Positions 8,586 through 17,565 of a stretch of DNA of 45,005 bases are shown piece by piece (positions within the stretch are counted from its first letter, which is position 1; each line of letters begins with the position of its first letter). The notes under the pieces are model-generated. The model was not told the origin of the DNA and did no database searches. It saw only the letters and a list, made by a program, of their open reading frames with translations. A program made the translations under genes and the position numbers. The stretch spans positions 1-45,005 of the forward strand of contig JAFUCM010000179.1 of assembly GCA_017459675.1 (NCBI GenBank), read 5' to 3'. This stretch comes from Eubacterium sp. Lineage in GTDB: Bacteria > Bacillota > Clostridia > Lachnospirales > Lachnospiraceae.

Positions 8586-8613
8586 ATTATATGTTTGACC
8601 TGCATTTTTGACA
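8586..8613 (-). promoter_or_regulatory. Promoter of the Gfo/Idh-isomerase operon with a direct repeat
   Basis: The minus strand has a consensus TATAAT at 8586-8591 and a weak -35. Just upstream, TGTCAAA and GGTCAAA (complement of 8607-8613 and 8594-8600) form a direct repeat 13 bp apart, the usual geometry of an AraC half-site pair next to the RNA polymerase site. A second TATAAT on the plus strand (8706-8711) probably serves the divergent araC-type gene. Activation by that regulator is an inference. Confidence 0.45.
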
Positions 8614-8780
8614 TTTTATATCCCGTTTTGATTTCGGGCTTTTTTTCCAGTATCGGGACAAAAACTTTCAATTTCTGTTTTCTCCCATTTTGATGCCGCA
8701 TTTGTTATAATATCAGTAATCTGGGTTTTTATTATTTACCCGCCGCCTGTAGAGGAGAGGGACTCCCCCGCTGAAGTAAA

Positions 8781-8959
8781 TCGCGATCTCTGATCGCGCG
8801 CGAGCTGCGCGACGCACTTGTGCGTCTTCCTATGCGCAGCTCTGCGATCCGCCGGAGGCTCAATCTTCAACACAGGCTTTAAACCCATGTTGAAGACAAG
8901 TTTGTTTTTGCACATTCCTCTCATGACTGAAGTCACGAGAATCCTGTGTTGAAGATTGA
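8781..8959. repeat. Nested inverted repeats upstream of the AraC gene
   Basis: Several stems follow each other. GAGCTGCGC (8802-8810) pairs with GCGCAGCTC (8834-8842) and encloses GACGCA/TGCGTC. A perfect 17-bp pair, TCAATCTTCAACACAGG (8860-8876) and CCTGTGTTGAAGATTGA (8943-8959), encloses TGTTGAAG at 8888-8895 and a CTCATGACT/AGTCACGAG stem. The left CTTCAACA can pair with either TGTTGAAG copy, so two exclusive folds are possible. The outer right arm reaches the ribosome binding region of the AraC gene. It may be an RNA attenuator or a MITE-like remnant. I see no convincing coding sequence in 8463-8973. Confidence 0.7.
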
Positions 8960-8973
8960 AAGTGAGTATCGTT

Positions 8974-9831
8974 ATGCGCGCACAACAATTACTGTCTCCT
9001 GCATTCCGAAACGGATCCATCCCGAGATTTCTGTATATCACACGCCAGGAACACGGAATTTCCAGACCCTTTCACACACATGAGTCTATCTGTGAACTGT
9101 CACTCGTAATCCGCGGAAGCGGCAGTTTTCGTCTGAATGATGATCTCTATCCGCTTCAGACCGGTGACCTCGTAATCAATAATGCCGGAGAAGAGCATGA
9201 AATGCTCTCCGATAATGATACACTGGAAGCATACTGCCTCGGATTTACGGAGGTCTGCCTGCGTAATTATCCTGATAATTATCTTTCTGCTCCCAAAACA
9301 CCTGCTGTCCGTCATTCCGGCCGGAAGTTCCATTTTCTAATCGAACTCGCCGATCAGATCCTTGACCTGGACCCGGGAAACAATCATCAACAGATGCTGC
9401 TGCAGTCTCTGGCACTGTCCTTTCTTCTGACAGCTGATTCCATTCCATTTCAAAACGCGTCACCTGTAATCACAGATAACGCGTCTAACATAACTGCAGA
9501 AATCAAAAACTATATTTCAACACATTTTACCGAAGATATCCGGCTGGATGATATTGCGGAAGCTCTTTCCTTCAGTCCCGACTATATCTCTCATATTTTT
9601 AAGAAAGCAACTGGTTATTCCGTCATGGAATACGTGATAAGAAGAAGAATCGGGTATGCTGAAACCCTTCTGATTTCCAGCGATTTTCCGATTACGCATA
9701 TCGCGACACTTGTCGGATACAGTAATCCAAATCATTTTCAGACTTCCTTTAAAAAAATTTCGGGGGTTCCGCCTCTGCAATACCGGAACAGATATCTGAA
9801 ATTGCTCCATGGAGAGCGAAACCAGCAATAA
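8974..9831 (+). CDS. AraC-family transcriptional regulator with N-terminal cupin domain
   Basis: 285 residues. The N-terminal half is a cupin sensor domain (HTHESICELSLVIRGSG, GDLVINNAGEEHEM), usually binding a sugar. The C-terminal 100 residues carry two helix-turn-helix motifs (LDDIAEALSFSPDYISHIFKK and ITHIATLVGYSNPNHFQTSFKK) and end PPLQYRNRY. The ATG at 8974 is preferred over the TTG at 8956 because the latter lies within the 17-bp inverted repeat; the Shine-Dalgarno AGTGAG is weak either way. It is divergent from the Gfo/Idh-isomerase operon and convergent with the FGGY kinase, so it likely activates the sugar-oxidising operon. Confidence 0.88.
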   Translation: MRAQQLLSPAFRNGSIPRFLYITRQEHGISRPFHTHESICELSLVIRGSGSFRLNDDLYPLQTGDLVINNAGEEHEMLSDNDTLEAYCLGFTEVCLRNYPDNYLSAPKTPAVRHSGRKFHFLIELADQILDLDPGNNHQQMLLQSLALSFLLTADSIPFQNASPVITDNASNITAEIKNYISTHFTEDIRLDDIAEALSFSPDYISHIFKKATGYSVMEYVIRRRIGYAETLLISSDFPITHIATLVGYSNPNHFQTSFKKISGVPPLQYRNRYLKLLHGERNQQ

Positions 9832-9870
9832 AAAACAACAGTGCCGGAAAACCGGTACTGTTGTTTTTTT
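9831..9870. terminator. Bidirectional terminator between AraC regulator and FGGY kinase
   Basis: AACAACAGT-CCGG pairs with CCGG-ACTGTTGTT around AAAA, with A-rich and T-rich flanks giving a U tail on both strands. It overlaps the last base of the AraC stop and the stop of the convergent kinase. Confidence 0.9.
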
Positions 9871-11462
9871 CACCACAGGAGATCCACTGCCGTACGCTCG
9901 ACCGCAATTCCGTTCTTATAGTTCTCCATGAACTTTTCAAATCCGGCCTGTTCCTGTTCATCTGCCAGCAGTGTCGAGCCGGACATATCCTGGAAGATTC
10001 TGTTCTCCAGAAATGCTTCCAGTGTCTCTTCCGGCTCTCTGCACATGCGGTATGCTGCCAGCAGCGCAATGCCCCAGGCACCACCTTCGCCGGCTGTGTT
10101 CATGACGGTTACCGGCGCGCCGACCGCCGCCGAAAGGTACCGCTGCGCCGCGCCCGGTGTCTTAAACATGCCGCCGTGGCCGAGGAGACGGTCAATCTGT
10201 ACGCCTTCCTCCTTCATCAGCAAATCCAGTCCCATCCTGACCGCACCAAATGAAGTATAGAGGTGCGTCTTCATAAAGTTGGCCAGTGTAAATCTGCTGT
10301 CCGGCCGACGCACAAACAGCGGACGTCCTTCTTCCAGATGTGTGATCCCCTCGCCGGAAAGATACCCGTACGCCAGCAGACCGCCGCAATCCGGGTCACC
10401 CTCAAGCGAATGTTTATACAGAAGTTCGAATGCTTTCCCGGCTTCGACCGGATGTCCTGTCAGTTCTGCAAACGAGCGGAACAGTTCCACCCACGCATTG
10501 ATATCCGAAGTGCCGTTGTTTGCATGGGACATTGCAACCGGAAATCCGGACGGCGTCGTCACCATGTCAATTTCCCTATACACGCGGGAGAGCTGCTTTT
10601 CCAGTACGATCATTGCAAAAATACTGGTGCCGGCGGAAAGATTTCCGGTCCGCGGTGCAACTGCATTGGTCGCAACCATACCGGTTCCCGCATCGCCCTC
10701 CGGCGGACAAAACGGAATACCCGGTTTCAGTGTTCCGGTCGGATCCAGCAGTGCGGCACCCTCTTCTGTCAGGCAGCCTGCATCTTCTCCGGCCGTCAGA
10801 ACTTTCGGGAAAATCTCGCGCAGGTTCCAGGGATAGTTGTAACCGGCTATCAGCTCTGTAAACTGTTGTACCATCCGTTCGTTGTAATCCTTCTTTTCCG
10901 TGTCGATCGGGAACATACCGGAGGCATCACCGACACCAAGTACATGCTTCCCTGTCAAAAGCCGGTGCACCCAGGCAGACAGAGTATCAACTGAAGCGAT
11001 GCTGCGGACATGCTCCTCGCCGTCCAGAATACGCTGATACAGGTGCGCGACAGACCATCTGTCCGGAATATTATAGGAAAACAGCTCCGTCAGGCGCGCT
11101 GCCGCATCCAGCGTGTTGGTATTGCGCCAGGTCTGAAACGGTGCCAGCTGATTTCCGTCTGCATCTGTCGCAATATACCCGTGCATCATGGCACTGATGC
11201 CGATCACGCCCACGGTGCAGAGCCTGATTCCATACCGTTCCGCGACATCTGCGCGCAGCGCAGAATAACAGCATTTCATCCCTTCCAGGACATCCTCCAG
11301 CGCATACGTCCAGATCCCGCCGATCAGCTGATTCTCCCAGTCGTATGCACCCGATGCCAGAACATGCCCTTCATAATCGGACAGAACCGCCTTAATGCGG
11401 GTCGATCCGAGCTCAATTCCAAGCGCCGTCTTTCCTGATTCTACAATGTTTCGCTCATTCAT
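9870..11462 (-). CDS. FGGY-family carbohydrate kinase
   Basis: 530 residues with the two actin-like domains of FGGY kinases: N-terminal GIELGSTRIKAVLSD (phosphate 1), GVIGISAMMHGY, and in the second domain GNLSAGTSIFAMI (adenosine/phosphate 2), LGHGGMFKTPGAAQRYLS and GEGGAWGIALLAAYR. It phosphorylates a sugar or ketose, for example a pentulose, hexulose or deoxy-sugar; the length matches larger xylulokinase/ribulokinase-like members but the substrate cannot be read. The ATG at 11460-11462 follows AAAGGAG. The frame stays open upstream to 11630 but that part reads like untranslated leader. The gene is monocistronic and could supply the kinase missing from the neighbouring oxidoreductase clusters. 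Confidence 0.88.
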   Translation of the reverse strand: MNERNIVESGKTALGIELGSTRIKAVLSDYEGHVLASGAYDWENQLIGGIWTYALEDVLEGMKCCYSALRADVAERYGIRLCTVGVIGISAMMHGYIATDADGNQLAPFQTWRNTNTLDAAARLTELFSYNIPDRWSVAHLYQRILDGEEHVRSIASVDTLSAWVHRLLTGKHVLGVGDASGMFPIDTEKKDYNERMVQQFTELIAGYNYPWNLREIFPKVLTAGEDAGCLTEEGAALLDPTGTLKPGIPFCPPEGDAGTGMVATNAVAPRTGNLSAGTSIFAMIVLEKQLSRVYREIDMVTTPSGFPVAMSHANNGTSDINAWVELFRSFAELTGHPVEAGKAFELLYKHSLEGDPDCGGLLAYGYLSGEGITHLEEGRPLFVRRPDSRFTLANFMKTHLYTSFGAVRMGLDLLMKEEGVQIDRLLGHGGMFKTPGAAQRYLSAAVGAPVTVMNTAGEGGAWGIALLAAYRMCREPEETLEAFLENRIFQDMSGSTLLADEQEQAGFEKFMENYKNGIAVERTAVDLLW

Positions 11463-11556
11463 GCCGGTTTCTCCTTTCCATTGCATTAATTCAGACATAG
11501 CATTGCGTTGTATCTTTCTGATTCTTCTGAAACTGTCAAAATTTTGTGATGCAACA

Positions 11557-11580
11557 GGGCCACCGCACTTGCGATGGCCC
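11557..11580 (-). terminator. Hairpin after the Rpn-like operon
   Basis: GGGCCACCGC (11557-11566) pairs with GCGATGGCCC (11571-11580) with one wobble around a 4-base loop, 24 bases beyond the stop of the 183-residue gene on the minus strand. There is no strong T-tract, so termination is uncertain. Confidence 0.45.
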
Positions 11581-11604
11581 CTTATCCTTAACTGTACGGT
11601 TATT

Positions 11605-12156
11605 TTATATTTCTTGCAGGATTTGTTCAAAATGATCCGCCAGAAACATCTGTCCCTTCTGACTGTACATTACCGTAACATATTCATTGCCGGGCATGCC
11701 TCCCTCTCTTGCATAAAGGCCGGACGCCTCCCCCTTCGACGTAGGAACCCAGTTCTCTTTGCCTCCCGGACGAATCATCCTCTTCTCCAGATATCCATTG
11801 GCCCCGAGCCACTTATTTACTGCCACCGCAGATGGCTTCCTGATGTTTCTATCCTTTGCCGGCTCCGCAAACTGATTCAAAAGATGTGAGATTGACTGAT
11901 CTTCTCTGTAAACAAACTGATCAATTATTTCTATCGGAAACGGTTCTTTTTGCTGTGAAATTTTTCTGCCAATTACTCCATCATTTTCTCTTGTTTCACG
12001 GAGCACATCAAGCACAAAATGAAGGCAGCGGATTACGTTCGGATTATTAATGATCTCATCATTTGTCTCCTCATTGTTTACCGGATTTCGTCCATCCGCC
12101 ATTCTGCTGATATAAACCATCGCCGTATCCAGCTTTTTGACATCAAACTCTCTCAT
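11605..12156 (-). CDS. Conserved hypothetical protein, partner of the Rpn-like gene
   Basis: 183 residues, soluble, with no signal peptide, transmembrane segment or catalytic motif that I can recognise. The middle (PSAVAVNKWLGANGYLEKR, then NWVPTSKGEASGLYAREG) has the look of a winged-helix/KilA-like DNA-binding or regulatory segment, with TSKGEASGL also seen in phage-derived proteins; this is only an impression. Its ATG overlaps the stop of the upstream Rpn-like gene by 4 bases (12153-12156), so the pair is almost certainly translationally coupled. The codon usage is more AT-rich than that of surrounding housekeeping genes, in keeping with acquired DNA. Confidence 0.75.
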   Translation of the reverse strand: MREFDVKKLDTAMVYISRMADGRNPVNNEETNDEIINNPNVIRCLHFVLDVLRETRENDGVIGRKISQQKEPFPIEIIDQFVYREDQSISHLLNQFAEPAKDRNIRKPSAVAVNKWLGANGYLEKRMIRPGGKENWVPTSKGEASGLYAREGGMPGNEYVTVMYSQKGQMFLADHFEQILQEI

Positions 12157-13073
12157 GATTCTTTCACTCCGCTCTGAGCCAGCTTCCTGTACTCCATTAA
12201 GTACTTCTCTGCATCGCCTCTGGAGAGATCGAAATGCCGTATCAGCTTTTCTATGATTCTTTCATCCGGGACTGCTTCTTCCAGGTTATCCGCAATCAGC
12301 GCCATAATTCCCTTTTGCATTCCCTGCTGCATTCCCTGCTGCTTACCGCTTTCAAAACCGGATTTTTCACCCTGCTCAAAACCTGCTTTTGATGCAATAT
12401 CAAATATACTCATCTCTATCTCTTCCCATTCTTCCGATTGCTTCACTTCTCTGACGATCTCATCCAGCTCTACAAGCATATCTCCTCTTTGCGGAATGTC
12501 AGGATTGTCCAGCGTGCTCCTTTTCATATATTGCAAAAGACTGATAAGATCTTCACGTCCATTAAAGCTGGACATATTTAGAAATATCTTCTCCGCTCCA
12601 TCTCCAAGTTCCAGATCCGGGACCTCTCTGCAAACATTACGAAATGAATACATTGCGTGATCCATTCCGAAAATATCATCCTGTGTTATAAAGATAATAT
12701 AAGTTGGCGGAAGCTTTTTATACTTTGTTCTCTTTCCAGCCTTCAGAATTGGAGTATCAATCATCCCCTGATAATAGCGTGAACGTTTCCTGATGTCATC
12801 CTGCGTTGTATCATTCTGCATTTCTACAGAAAACTGAGTCCGGTCAACAGCTTCTCCCCATGCATCCAGACGAATCGCGCGTTTTCTCTCCCGGTTTAAT
12901 ATAACCTCTTCCACCTTCACCTGTTTTAATTCTACAGGATATCCCATGATTGTGCTGACAACAATTTCATAGGCGCGTTTGATTTTCATAGTTGAGAGAA
13001 ATAAAGCGAAATCACTTAGATTCAGATCTTTTTCTGTCCATGGCACGGTTCCCGGTCTGCTTGTTACTGACAT
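12153..13073 (-). CDS. Rpn-family PD-(D/E)XK nuclease / putative transposase
   Basis: 306 residues. The N-terminal two thirds match the Rpn/PDDEXK_2 group: LSDFALFLSTM replaces the usual N-terminal helix, followed by RLDAWGEAVDRTQFSVEMQ, which holds the D and ExQ of the PD-(D/E)XK core, then RSRYYQGMID and PPTYIIFITQDDIFG. Near residues 231-255 is a GEKSGFESGKQQGMQQGMQ tract of short Gly-Gln/Lys repeats typical of the family, then a C-terminal helical tail. E. coli RpnA-like proteins are DNA nucleases that promote recombination. AGGAGG with 6-base spacing precedes the ATG. It forms a coupled pair with the downstream 183-residue gene. Confidence 0.88.
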   Translation of the reverse strand: MSVTSRPGTVPWTEKDLNLSDFALFLSTMKIKRAYEIVVSTIMGYPVELKQVKVEEVILNRERKRAIRLDAWGEAVDRTQFSVEMQNDTTQDDIRKRSRYYQGMIDTPILKAGKRTKYKKLPPTYIIFITQDDIFGMDHAMYSFRNVCREVPDLELGDGAEKIFLNMSSFNGREDLISLLQYMKRSTLDNPDIPQRGDMLVELDEIVREVKQSEEWEEIEMSIFDIASKAGFEQGEKSGFESGKQQGMQQGMQKGIMALIADNLEEAVPDERIIEKLIRHFDLSRGDAEKYLMEYRKLAQSGVKES

Positions 13074-13228
13074 TTCTTACCTCCTGTCTTTCAAACACAT
13101 GCAGGCATGAAGAGTGCCAGAAAAAAAGTATAACTGTTCCAAATCACCCCTGCTTATTAAATTTGCTGCGCAAGGGTTCATGTGGAGAAATCCACTTCAG
13201 ACATGACAAAAGTCATAAGATATTCATG

Positions 13229-13282
13229 AAGACTTGCTGTATATGAACATAATATCACCAGGGATTTCTATATGCAAGTCTT
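13229..13282 (-). promoter_or_regulatory. Promoter of the Rpn-like operon flanked by a 9-bp inverted repeat
   Basis: On the minus strand TTGCAT (13272-13277) and TATTAT (13249-13254) are separated by exactly 17 bp. AAGACTTGC (13229-13237) and GCAAGTCTT (13274-13282) form a perfect inverted repeat around the promoter, with the right arm overlapping the -35. This is consistent with an operator. The rest of 13074-13228 holds only short stems such as GTGGA-GAAA-TCCAC. Confidence 0.5.
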
Positions 13283-13306
13283 TTGTATTATGTTTTTCTG
13301 AAATGT

Positions 13307-13336
13307 AAAACCCGCAGGACACAAAAATCCTGCGGG
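13307..13336 (-). terminator. prfB: Rho-independent terminator after prfB
   Basis: CCCGCAGGA (13311-13319) pairs perfectly with TCCTGCGGG (13328-13336). On the minus strand it is followed by TTTT, 8 bases after the prfB stop. Confidence 0.85.
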
Positions 13337-13343
13337 GTTCTGA

Positions 13344-14457
13344 TTACTTATTCAGCGCAATCCACTTGAGATATGCATTGATAAATCCGTCCAGATCGCC
13401 GTCCATGACGTCGCCGACCTGACCTTTTTCGAAGTCCGTGCGCAGATCCTTGACCAGCTGGTAAGGCTGCATGACATAGGACCGGATCTGGTGACCCCAG
13501 GCAATGTCCGTGACTTCACCGCGGATATCTGAGAGCTTCTCTGCATGCTTTTCCAGTTCCAGCATCAGCAGCTTGGACTTCAGCATCTGCATGGCCTTGT
13601 CCTTGTTCATGTGCTGTGAACGTTCATTCTGGCACGTGACGACAATGCCCGTCGGCAGATGTGTGATACGGATCGCCGAGGAAGTCTTATTGATATGCTG
13701 GCCGCCGGCACCGCTGGAACGGTACGTGTCGACACGGATATCCTCGTCCCGCACCTCAATATCGATGTCCTGCTCGATTTCCGGCATGACATCACAGGAT
13801 ACAAATGAAGTCTGACGCTTGCCGTTCGCATTGAACGGGGAAATGCGGACCAGACGGTGGACGCCCTTCTCCGACTTCAGCAGGCCATAGGCATTTGTAC
13901 CATTTACCTGGAATGTGACAGACTTCACGCCGGCTTCATCGCCTTCCAGGAAGTCCAGTTCCTCCACCTTAAAGCCCTTGCGCTCCGCCCATCTGGTATA
14001 CATGCGGTAGAGCATTCCGCACCAGTCCATGGCCTCTGTGCCGCCGGCACCTGCATTGAGCTTCAAAATGGCATTGTTGTTGTCATATTCTCCCGAGAGC
14101 AGTGTCTTGATCGAGATCTCATCAAGGCTGTTCTTAAAATCCTCCAGCATCTCGCGGATCTCCGGCACGACAGAATCGTCGTCCTCTTCCTGTCCCATCT
14201 CGATCAGCGTCTCCATATCTTCCTTCTGGGTCACCAGCTTCTGATACGTGTCGCGGTCATCCTTGAGACTGCCCAGCTCCTTCGTCTGACGCGTCGCCTC
14301 ATCCGGGTTGTCCCAGAAATTCGGCTCCTCCATATTTCGCTCTATTTCCTGAATCCTTCGCTCCTTGTTAGCGAGGTCAAAGTGAATCCCTCACTTCCAC
14401 GAGCGGCTGCTCGAGGGCTGCAATTTCAGTCTTGAACTGCTCCAGCTCGATTACCAT
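13344..14457 (-). CDS. prfB: Peptide chain release factor 2, expressed by programmed +1 frameshift
   Basis: RF2 terminates translation at UGA and UAA. The gene starts at ATG 14455-14457 (AAGGTGA upstream). It reads 26 codons to CTT, meets an in-frame TGA at 14377-14379 and continues in the +1 frame from GAC for 344 residues, total 370 aa. The fused product gives VRDSL-DLANKERRIQEIE, as expected for RF2. The GGQ motif (GAGGQHINKTSSA) and the anticodon-like SPF (RISPFNANGKRQ) are both present. The gene lies downstream of secA, the usual hpf-secA-prfB order. A reading that starts only at 14333 omits the N-terminus. Confidence 0.96.
14376..14391 (-). promoter_or_regulatory. prfB: prfB autoregulatory frameshift site
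   Basis: The minus strand has AGGG (14388-14391), five bases, then CTTTGAC (14376-14382). A Shine-Dalgarno-like element just upstream of CUU UGA C is the known signal that moves ribosomes +1 when RF2 is scarce. The spacer here (GGG-ATTCA-CTT) is slightly longer than the E. coli one. Confidence 0.92.
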
Positions 14458-14497
14458 TCGCTTCACCTTCTTTCTGTGAATATTGTATTTAAGTGAG

Positions 14498-14627
14498 CGC
14501 TGCGGGATGACAGAATAAACGGGAATGCGGGTACTTGTAAACGCAGGACTGTTTATCTGGCATCACATTGCGCGAGCAACTCAAGCGAGTGAATTTTAAT
14601 TCACGAGCTTGCGCCCGCAGCGCGAAC
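14498..14627. repeat. 130-bp intergenic direct repeat, copy 1
   Basis: This segment recurs at 14736-14865 with about three differences in 130 bases. Inside is a palindromic core, GTGAATTTTAATTCAC, extended by CAAGC/GCTTG into a long hairpin. The unit lies between prfB and secA, has no credible coding frame on either strand and is not part of a recognised IS. Confidence 0.85.
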
Positions 14628-14735
14628 ACTGCTTATTAATGAGGACGAATCCGCGCGAGCGGATGGAAAGTCCGAATTTCTGTAGTGGCGCGAAAGCACG
14701 CCAGTGCGAAGCGGCACGTGGCTTATACACGCAAC

Positions 14736-14865
14736 CGCTGCAGGATGACAGAATAAACGGGAATGCGGGTACTTGTACACGCAGGACTGTTTATCTGGCA
14801 TCACATTGCGCGAGCAACTCAAGCGAGTGAATTTTAATTCACGAGCTTGCGGCCGCAGCGCGAAC
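14736..14865. repeat. 130-bp intergenic direct repeat, copy 2
   Basis: Second copy of the unit at 14498-14627, offset 238 bp. It ends 8 bases before the secA stop and so may act as the 3' end of the secA transcript. The 108-bp spacer between copies has its own stems (ATCCGC-GCGA-GCGGAT and TGGCG/CGCCA). Confidence 0.85.
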
Positions 14866-14873
14866 TTATTGCT

Positions 14874-17450
14874 TTATGCCCCTTTCCGACCACAGCACTG
14901 CTTGTACTTCTTGCCGCTGCCGCACGGGCACGGGTCGTTCGGATAAATCTTCTTCTCTTTGACAACGGATTTCTTCGGGCCGCTGTCATCTTTGTTGGTG
15001 CCTGTCACCTGGGCAACCTGCTCACGCTCCTGCGGGCGTTCTACCTGAACATGGTACAGAAGCTTGACGGTATCCTCCTGAATGCTCTGTGTCATCTCAT
15101 TGAACATGTCGTACGCAAGCATCTTGTACTCGACCTTCGGATCACGCTGTCCGTAAGCCTGCAGGCCGATGCCCTGACGCAGCTGTTCCATATCGTCGAT
15201 GTGGTTCATCCACTTCTGGTCAATGACACGCAGCAGAATGACGCGCTCAACTTCACGCATCTGCTCCGGATCCGGGAATTCTGCTTCTTTTTCGCTGTAG
15301 AGTGCAGCGGCACGTTTTTTCAGCTCCTGTTTGAGCTCTGCCTTGTTCATTCCCTTTACATCATCCGGTTTGATTTTCTTCATCGGGATGATGTCCGTCA
15401 GCACGCGGTTCAGATCATTCAGATCCCACTCATCCGTCTCGGCATCTTCACCGATGCAGATATCGACGGCGTGGTCTACGGTATCGTAGATCATCTTGCA
15501 GACTGCGTCGCGCATGTTGTCACCGTCAAGCACGTGGCGGCGCTCCTCATAAATAATCTCGCGCTGCTCGTTGTTGACGCTGTCGTAATCGAGCAGGTTC
15601 TTACGAATGCCGTAGTTGTTGCTCTCAATCTTCTTCTGCGCACGTTCAATCGCAGAGGTCAGCATCTTGTGCTCGATCTGCTCGCCTTCCGGCACGCCCA
15701 GGGATTTGAACGTCGACATCAGCTTTTCGGAGCCGAACAGACGCATCAGATCGTCTTCCAGTGAAATGTAAAATCTGGATTCACCCGGATCACCCTGTCG
15801 GCCGGAACGGCCGCGCAGCTGGTTATCGATACGGCGTGCTTCATGCCGCTCGGTGCCGATGATCTTCAGGCCGCCGGCCGCACGCGCTTCTTCATCCAGC
15901 TTGATATCGGTACCACGGCCGGCCATGTTCGTCGCGATCGTGATTGCGCCCGCCTCGCCTGCGTGGGAGACGATCTCCGCCTCCATCTCATGGAACTTCG
16001 CGTTCAGCACGGAAAATTCATCCGCGCGGATACCGGCGCGCTTGAGCATTTTCGCAAGCAGCTCAGAAGTCTCGATCGTGATGGTGCCGACCAGAACCGG
16101 CTGCCGTCGCTCATGTGCTTCCTTGATCGCATCAATGACCGCGTTGAATTTCTCCTTCTGCGTCATGAAGACGGCGTCGTTGAGATCCTTACGGATGACC
16201 GGGACGTTGGTCGGAATCTCGATTACGTCCATGCCGTAGATCTCACGGAACTCTTCTTCCTCTGTGAGCGCGGTACCGGTCATGCCGGCCGTCTTCTCAT
16301 ATTTGTTGAAGAAGTTCTGGAATGTAATGGTCGCCAGCGTCTTGCTCTCGCGGCGCACCTTGACGTGTTCCTTTGCCTCAATGGCCTGATGCAGACCGTC
16401 GGAATAACGGCGGCCCGGCATGATACGGCCGGTAAATTCGTCGACGATCAGAACTTCATCATCTTTGACAACGTAATCCTGGTCGCGGTGCATCAGGTTG
16501 TGTGCGCGCAGCGCCAGAATAATATTGTGCTGGATCTCCAGATGTTCTGCGTCGGACAGGTTGTCGATGTGGAAGAAATTCTCGACCTTATGGACACCCT
16601 GCTCTGTCAGTGTGACCAGCTTTTCCTTCTCGTTGACAATGAAATCGCCGGTCTCGATGATTTCCTCGCCCATCAGCGCGGTCATCTTGTTGACCTCGCC
16701 GGAAGCCTCGCCGCGCTCGAGCTGCTGCGCCAGAATGTCGCAGGTCTCATAGAGCTTGGTAGACTTGCCGCTGGAACCGGAAATAATCAGCGGTGTGCGG
16801 GCTTCGTCGATCAGGACCGAGTCCACCTCGTCGATGATGGCATAGACAAGGCCGCGCTGTACCAGCTGTTCCTTGTAAATGACCATGTTGTCACGCAGAT
16901 AGTCGAATCCGTCCTCGTTGTTCGTGACATACGTAATGTCACATGCATAAGCCGCCCGGCGCTCATCATTGTTCATGGAATTGAGGACGCAGCCGACGGT
17001 CAGTCCGAGGAACTCATGCACCTTGCCCATCCACTCCGCGTCACGGTTTGCCAGGTAGTCGTTGACCGTGATAATGTGGACGCCGCGGCCCGTCAGTGCA
17101 TTCAGATAGGCCGGCAGGGTCGAGACAAGCGTCTTACCTTCACCGGTTTTCATCTCGGCGATACGGCCCTGATGCAGGATAATGCCGCCGATCAGCTGCA
17201 CGCGGTAATGCTCCATCCCGAGGACACGGCGCGCCGCCTCGCGGACCGTCGCAAATGCCTCCGGCAGGATGTCGTCCAGCGTCTTTCCGGCTGCCAGCTC
17301 CTCTTTGAATTTACGGGTATTGGCACGCAGCTCGTCATCAGAGAGCCGCATCATCTGATCGCGCATCCCCTCGATCCGGTCAACGATCGGGGTGATCCTT
17401 TTCAGCTCACGCTGGCTGTGCGTGCCGAACAGTTTTTCAGTAAACTTCAT
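14874..17450 (-). CDS. secA: Preprotein translocase ATPase SecA
   Basis: 858 residues, full length. SecA drives secretory proteins through SecYEG. It starts with [17 protein letters not shown]1 carries Walker [10 protein letters not shown] and the DEAD-like [11 protein letters not shown]; the preprotein cross-linking domain and NBD2 follow ([27 protein letters not shown]). The C-terminus is a zinc-binding SEC-C tail, [20 protein letters not shown], so the SecB/phospholipid-contact tail is retained. AAGGAG precedes the ATG at an unusually long spacing of 13 bases. hpf lies 115 bp upstream and prfB downstream. Confidence 0.97.
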   Translation of the reverse strand: MKFTEKLFGTHSQRELKRITPIVDRIEGMRDQMMRLSDDELRANTRKFKEELAAGKTLDDILPEAFATVREAARRVLGMEHYRVQLIGGIILHQGRIAEMKTGEGKTLVSTLPAYLNALTGRGVHIITVNDYLANRDAEWMGKVHEFLGLTVGCVLNSMNNDERRAAYACDITYVTNNEDGFDYLRDNMVIYKEQLVQRGLVYAIIDEVDSVLIDEARTPLIISGSSGKSTKLYETCDILAQQLERGEASGEVNKMTALMGEEIIETGDFIVNEKEKLVTLTEQGVHKVENFFHIDNLSDAEHLEIQHNIILALRAHNLMHRDQDYVVKDDEVLIVDEFTGRIMPGRRYSDGLHQAIEAKEHVKVRRESKTLATITFQNFFNKYEKTAGMTGTALTEEEEFREIYGMDVIEIPTNVPVIRKDLNDAVFMTQKEKFNAVIDAIKEAHERRQPVLVGTITIETSELLAKMLKRAGIRADEFSVLNAKFHEMEAEIVSHAGEAGAITIATNMAGRGTDIKLDEEARAAGGLKIIGTERHEARRIDNQLRGRSGRQGDPGESRFYISLEDDLMRLFGSEKLMSTFKSLGVPEGEQIEHKMLTSAIERAQKKIESNNYGIRKNLLDYDSVNNEQREIIYEERRHVLDGDNMRDAVCKMIYDTVDHAVDICIGEDAETDEWDLNDLNRVLTDIIPMKKIKPDDVKGMNKAELKQELKKRAAALYSEKEAEFPDPEQMREVERVILLRVIDQKWMNHIDDMEQLRQGIGLQAYGQRDPKVEYKMLAYDMFNEMTQSIQEDTVKLLYHVQVERPQEREQVAQVTGTNKDDSGPKKSVVKEKKIYPNDPCPCGSGKKYKQCCGRKGA

Positions 17451-17519
17451 GTTTTGCTAAATGCTCCTTGTTTTTCTTCACCGCAGCGTAACTGCAGATG
17501 ATTTTTTATTACACACGCA

Positions 17520-17544
17520 CGGCGGGAGGCATCGCTTCCCGCCG
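17520..17544 (-). terminator. Hairpin between hpf and secA
   Basis: CGGCGGGA (17520-17527) pairs with TCCCGCCG (17537-17544) around a 9-base loop, 21 bases after the hpf stop. No T-tract follows on the minus strand, so it may be a partial terminator or an RNA-processing stem that separates the expression of hpf and secA. Confidence 0.55.
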
Positions 17545-17565
17545 GAATATGTCAAGATTTAACTT

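Noticed and set aside
8736-9041. 101-codon minus-strand frame upstream of the AraC gene
   Set aside because: It runs through the nested inverted repeats and into the AraC gene; no ribosome binding site and no recognisable motif.
11463-11630. N-terminal extension of the FGGY kinase to 11630
   Set aside because: No site and not kinase-like; ATG at 11460-11462 has AAAGGAG.
14601-14830. Short open frames on both strands in the repeat region
   Set aside because: They reflect the palindromic repeats and have no site or homology.
15843-17501. 552-codon plus-strand open frame opposite secA
   Set aside because: It is the antisense shadow of a conserved gene; the predicted protein has no domain and odd composition.
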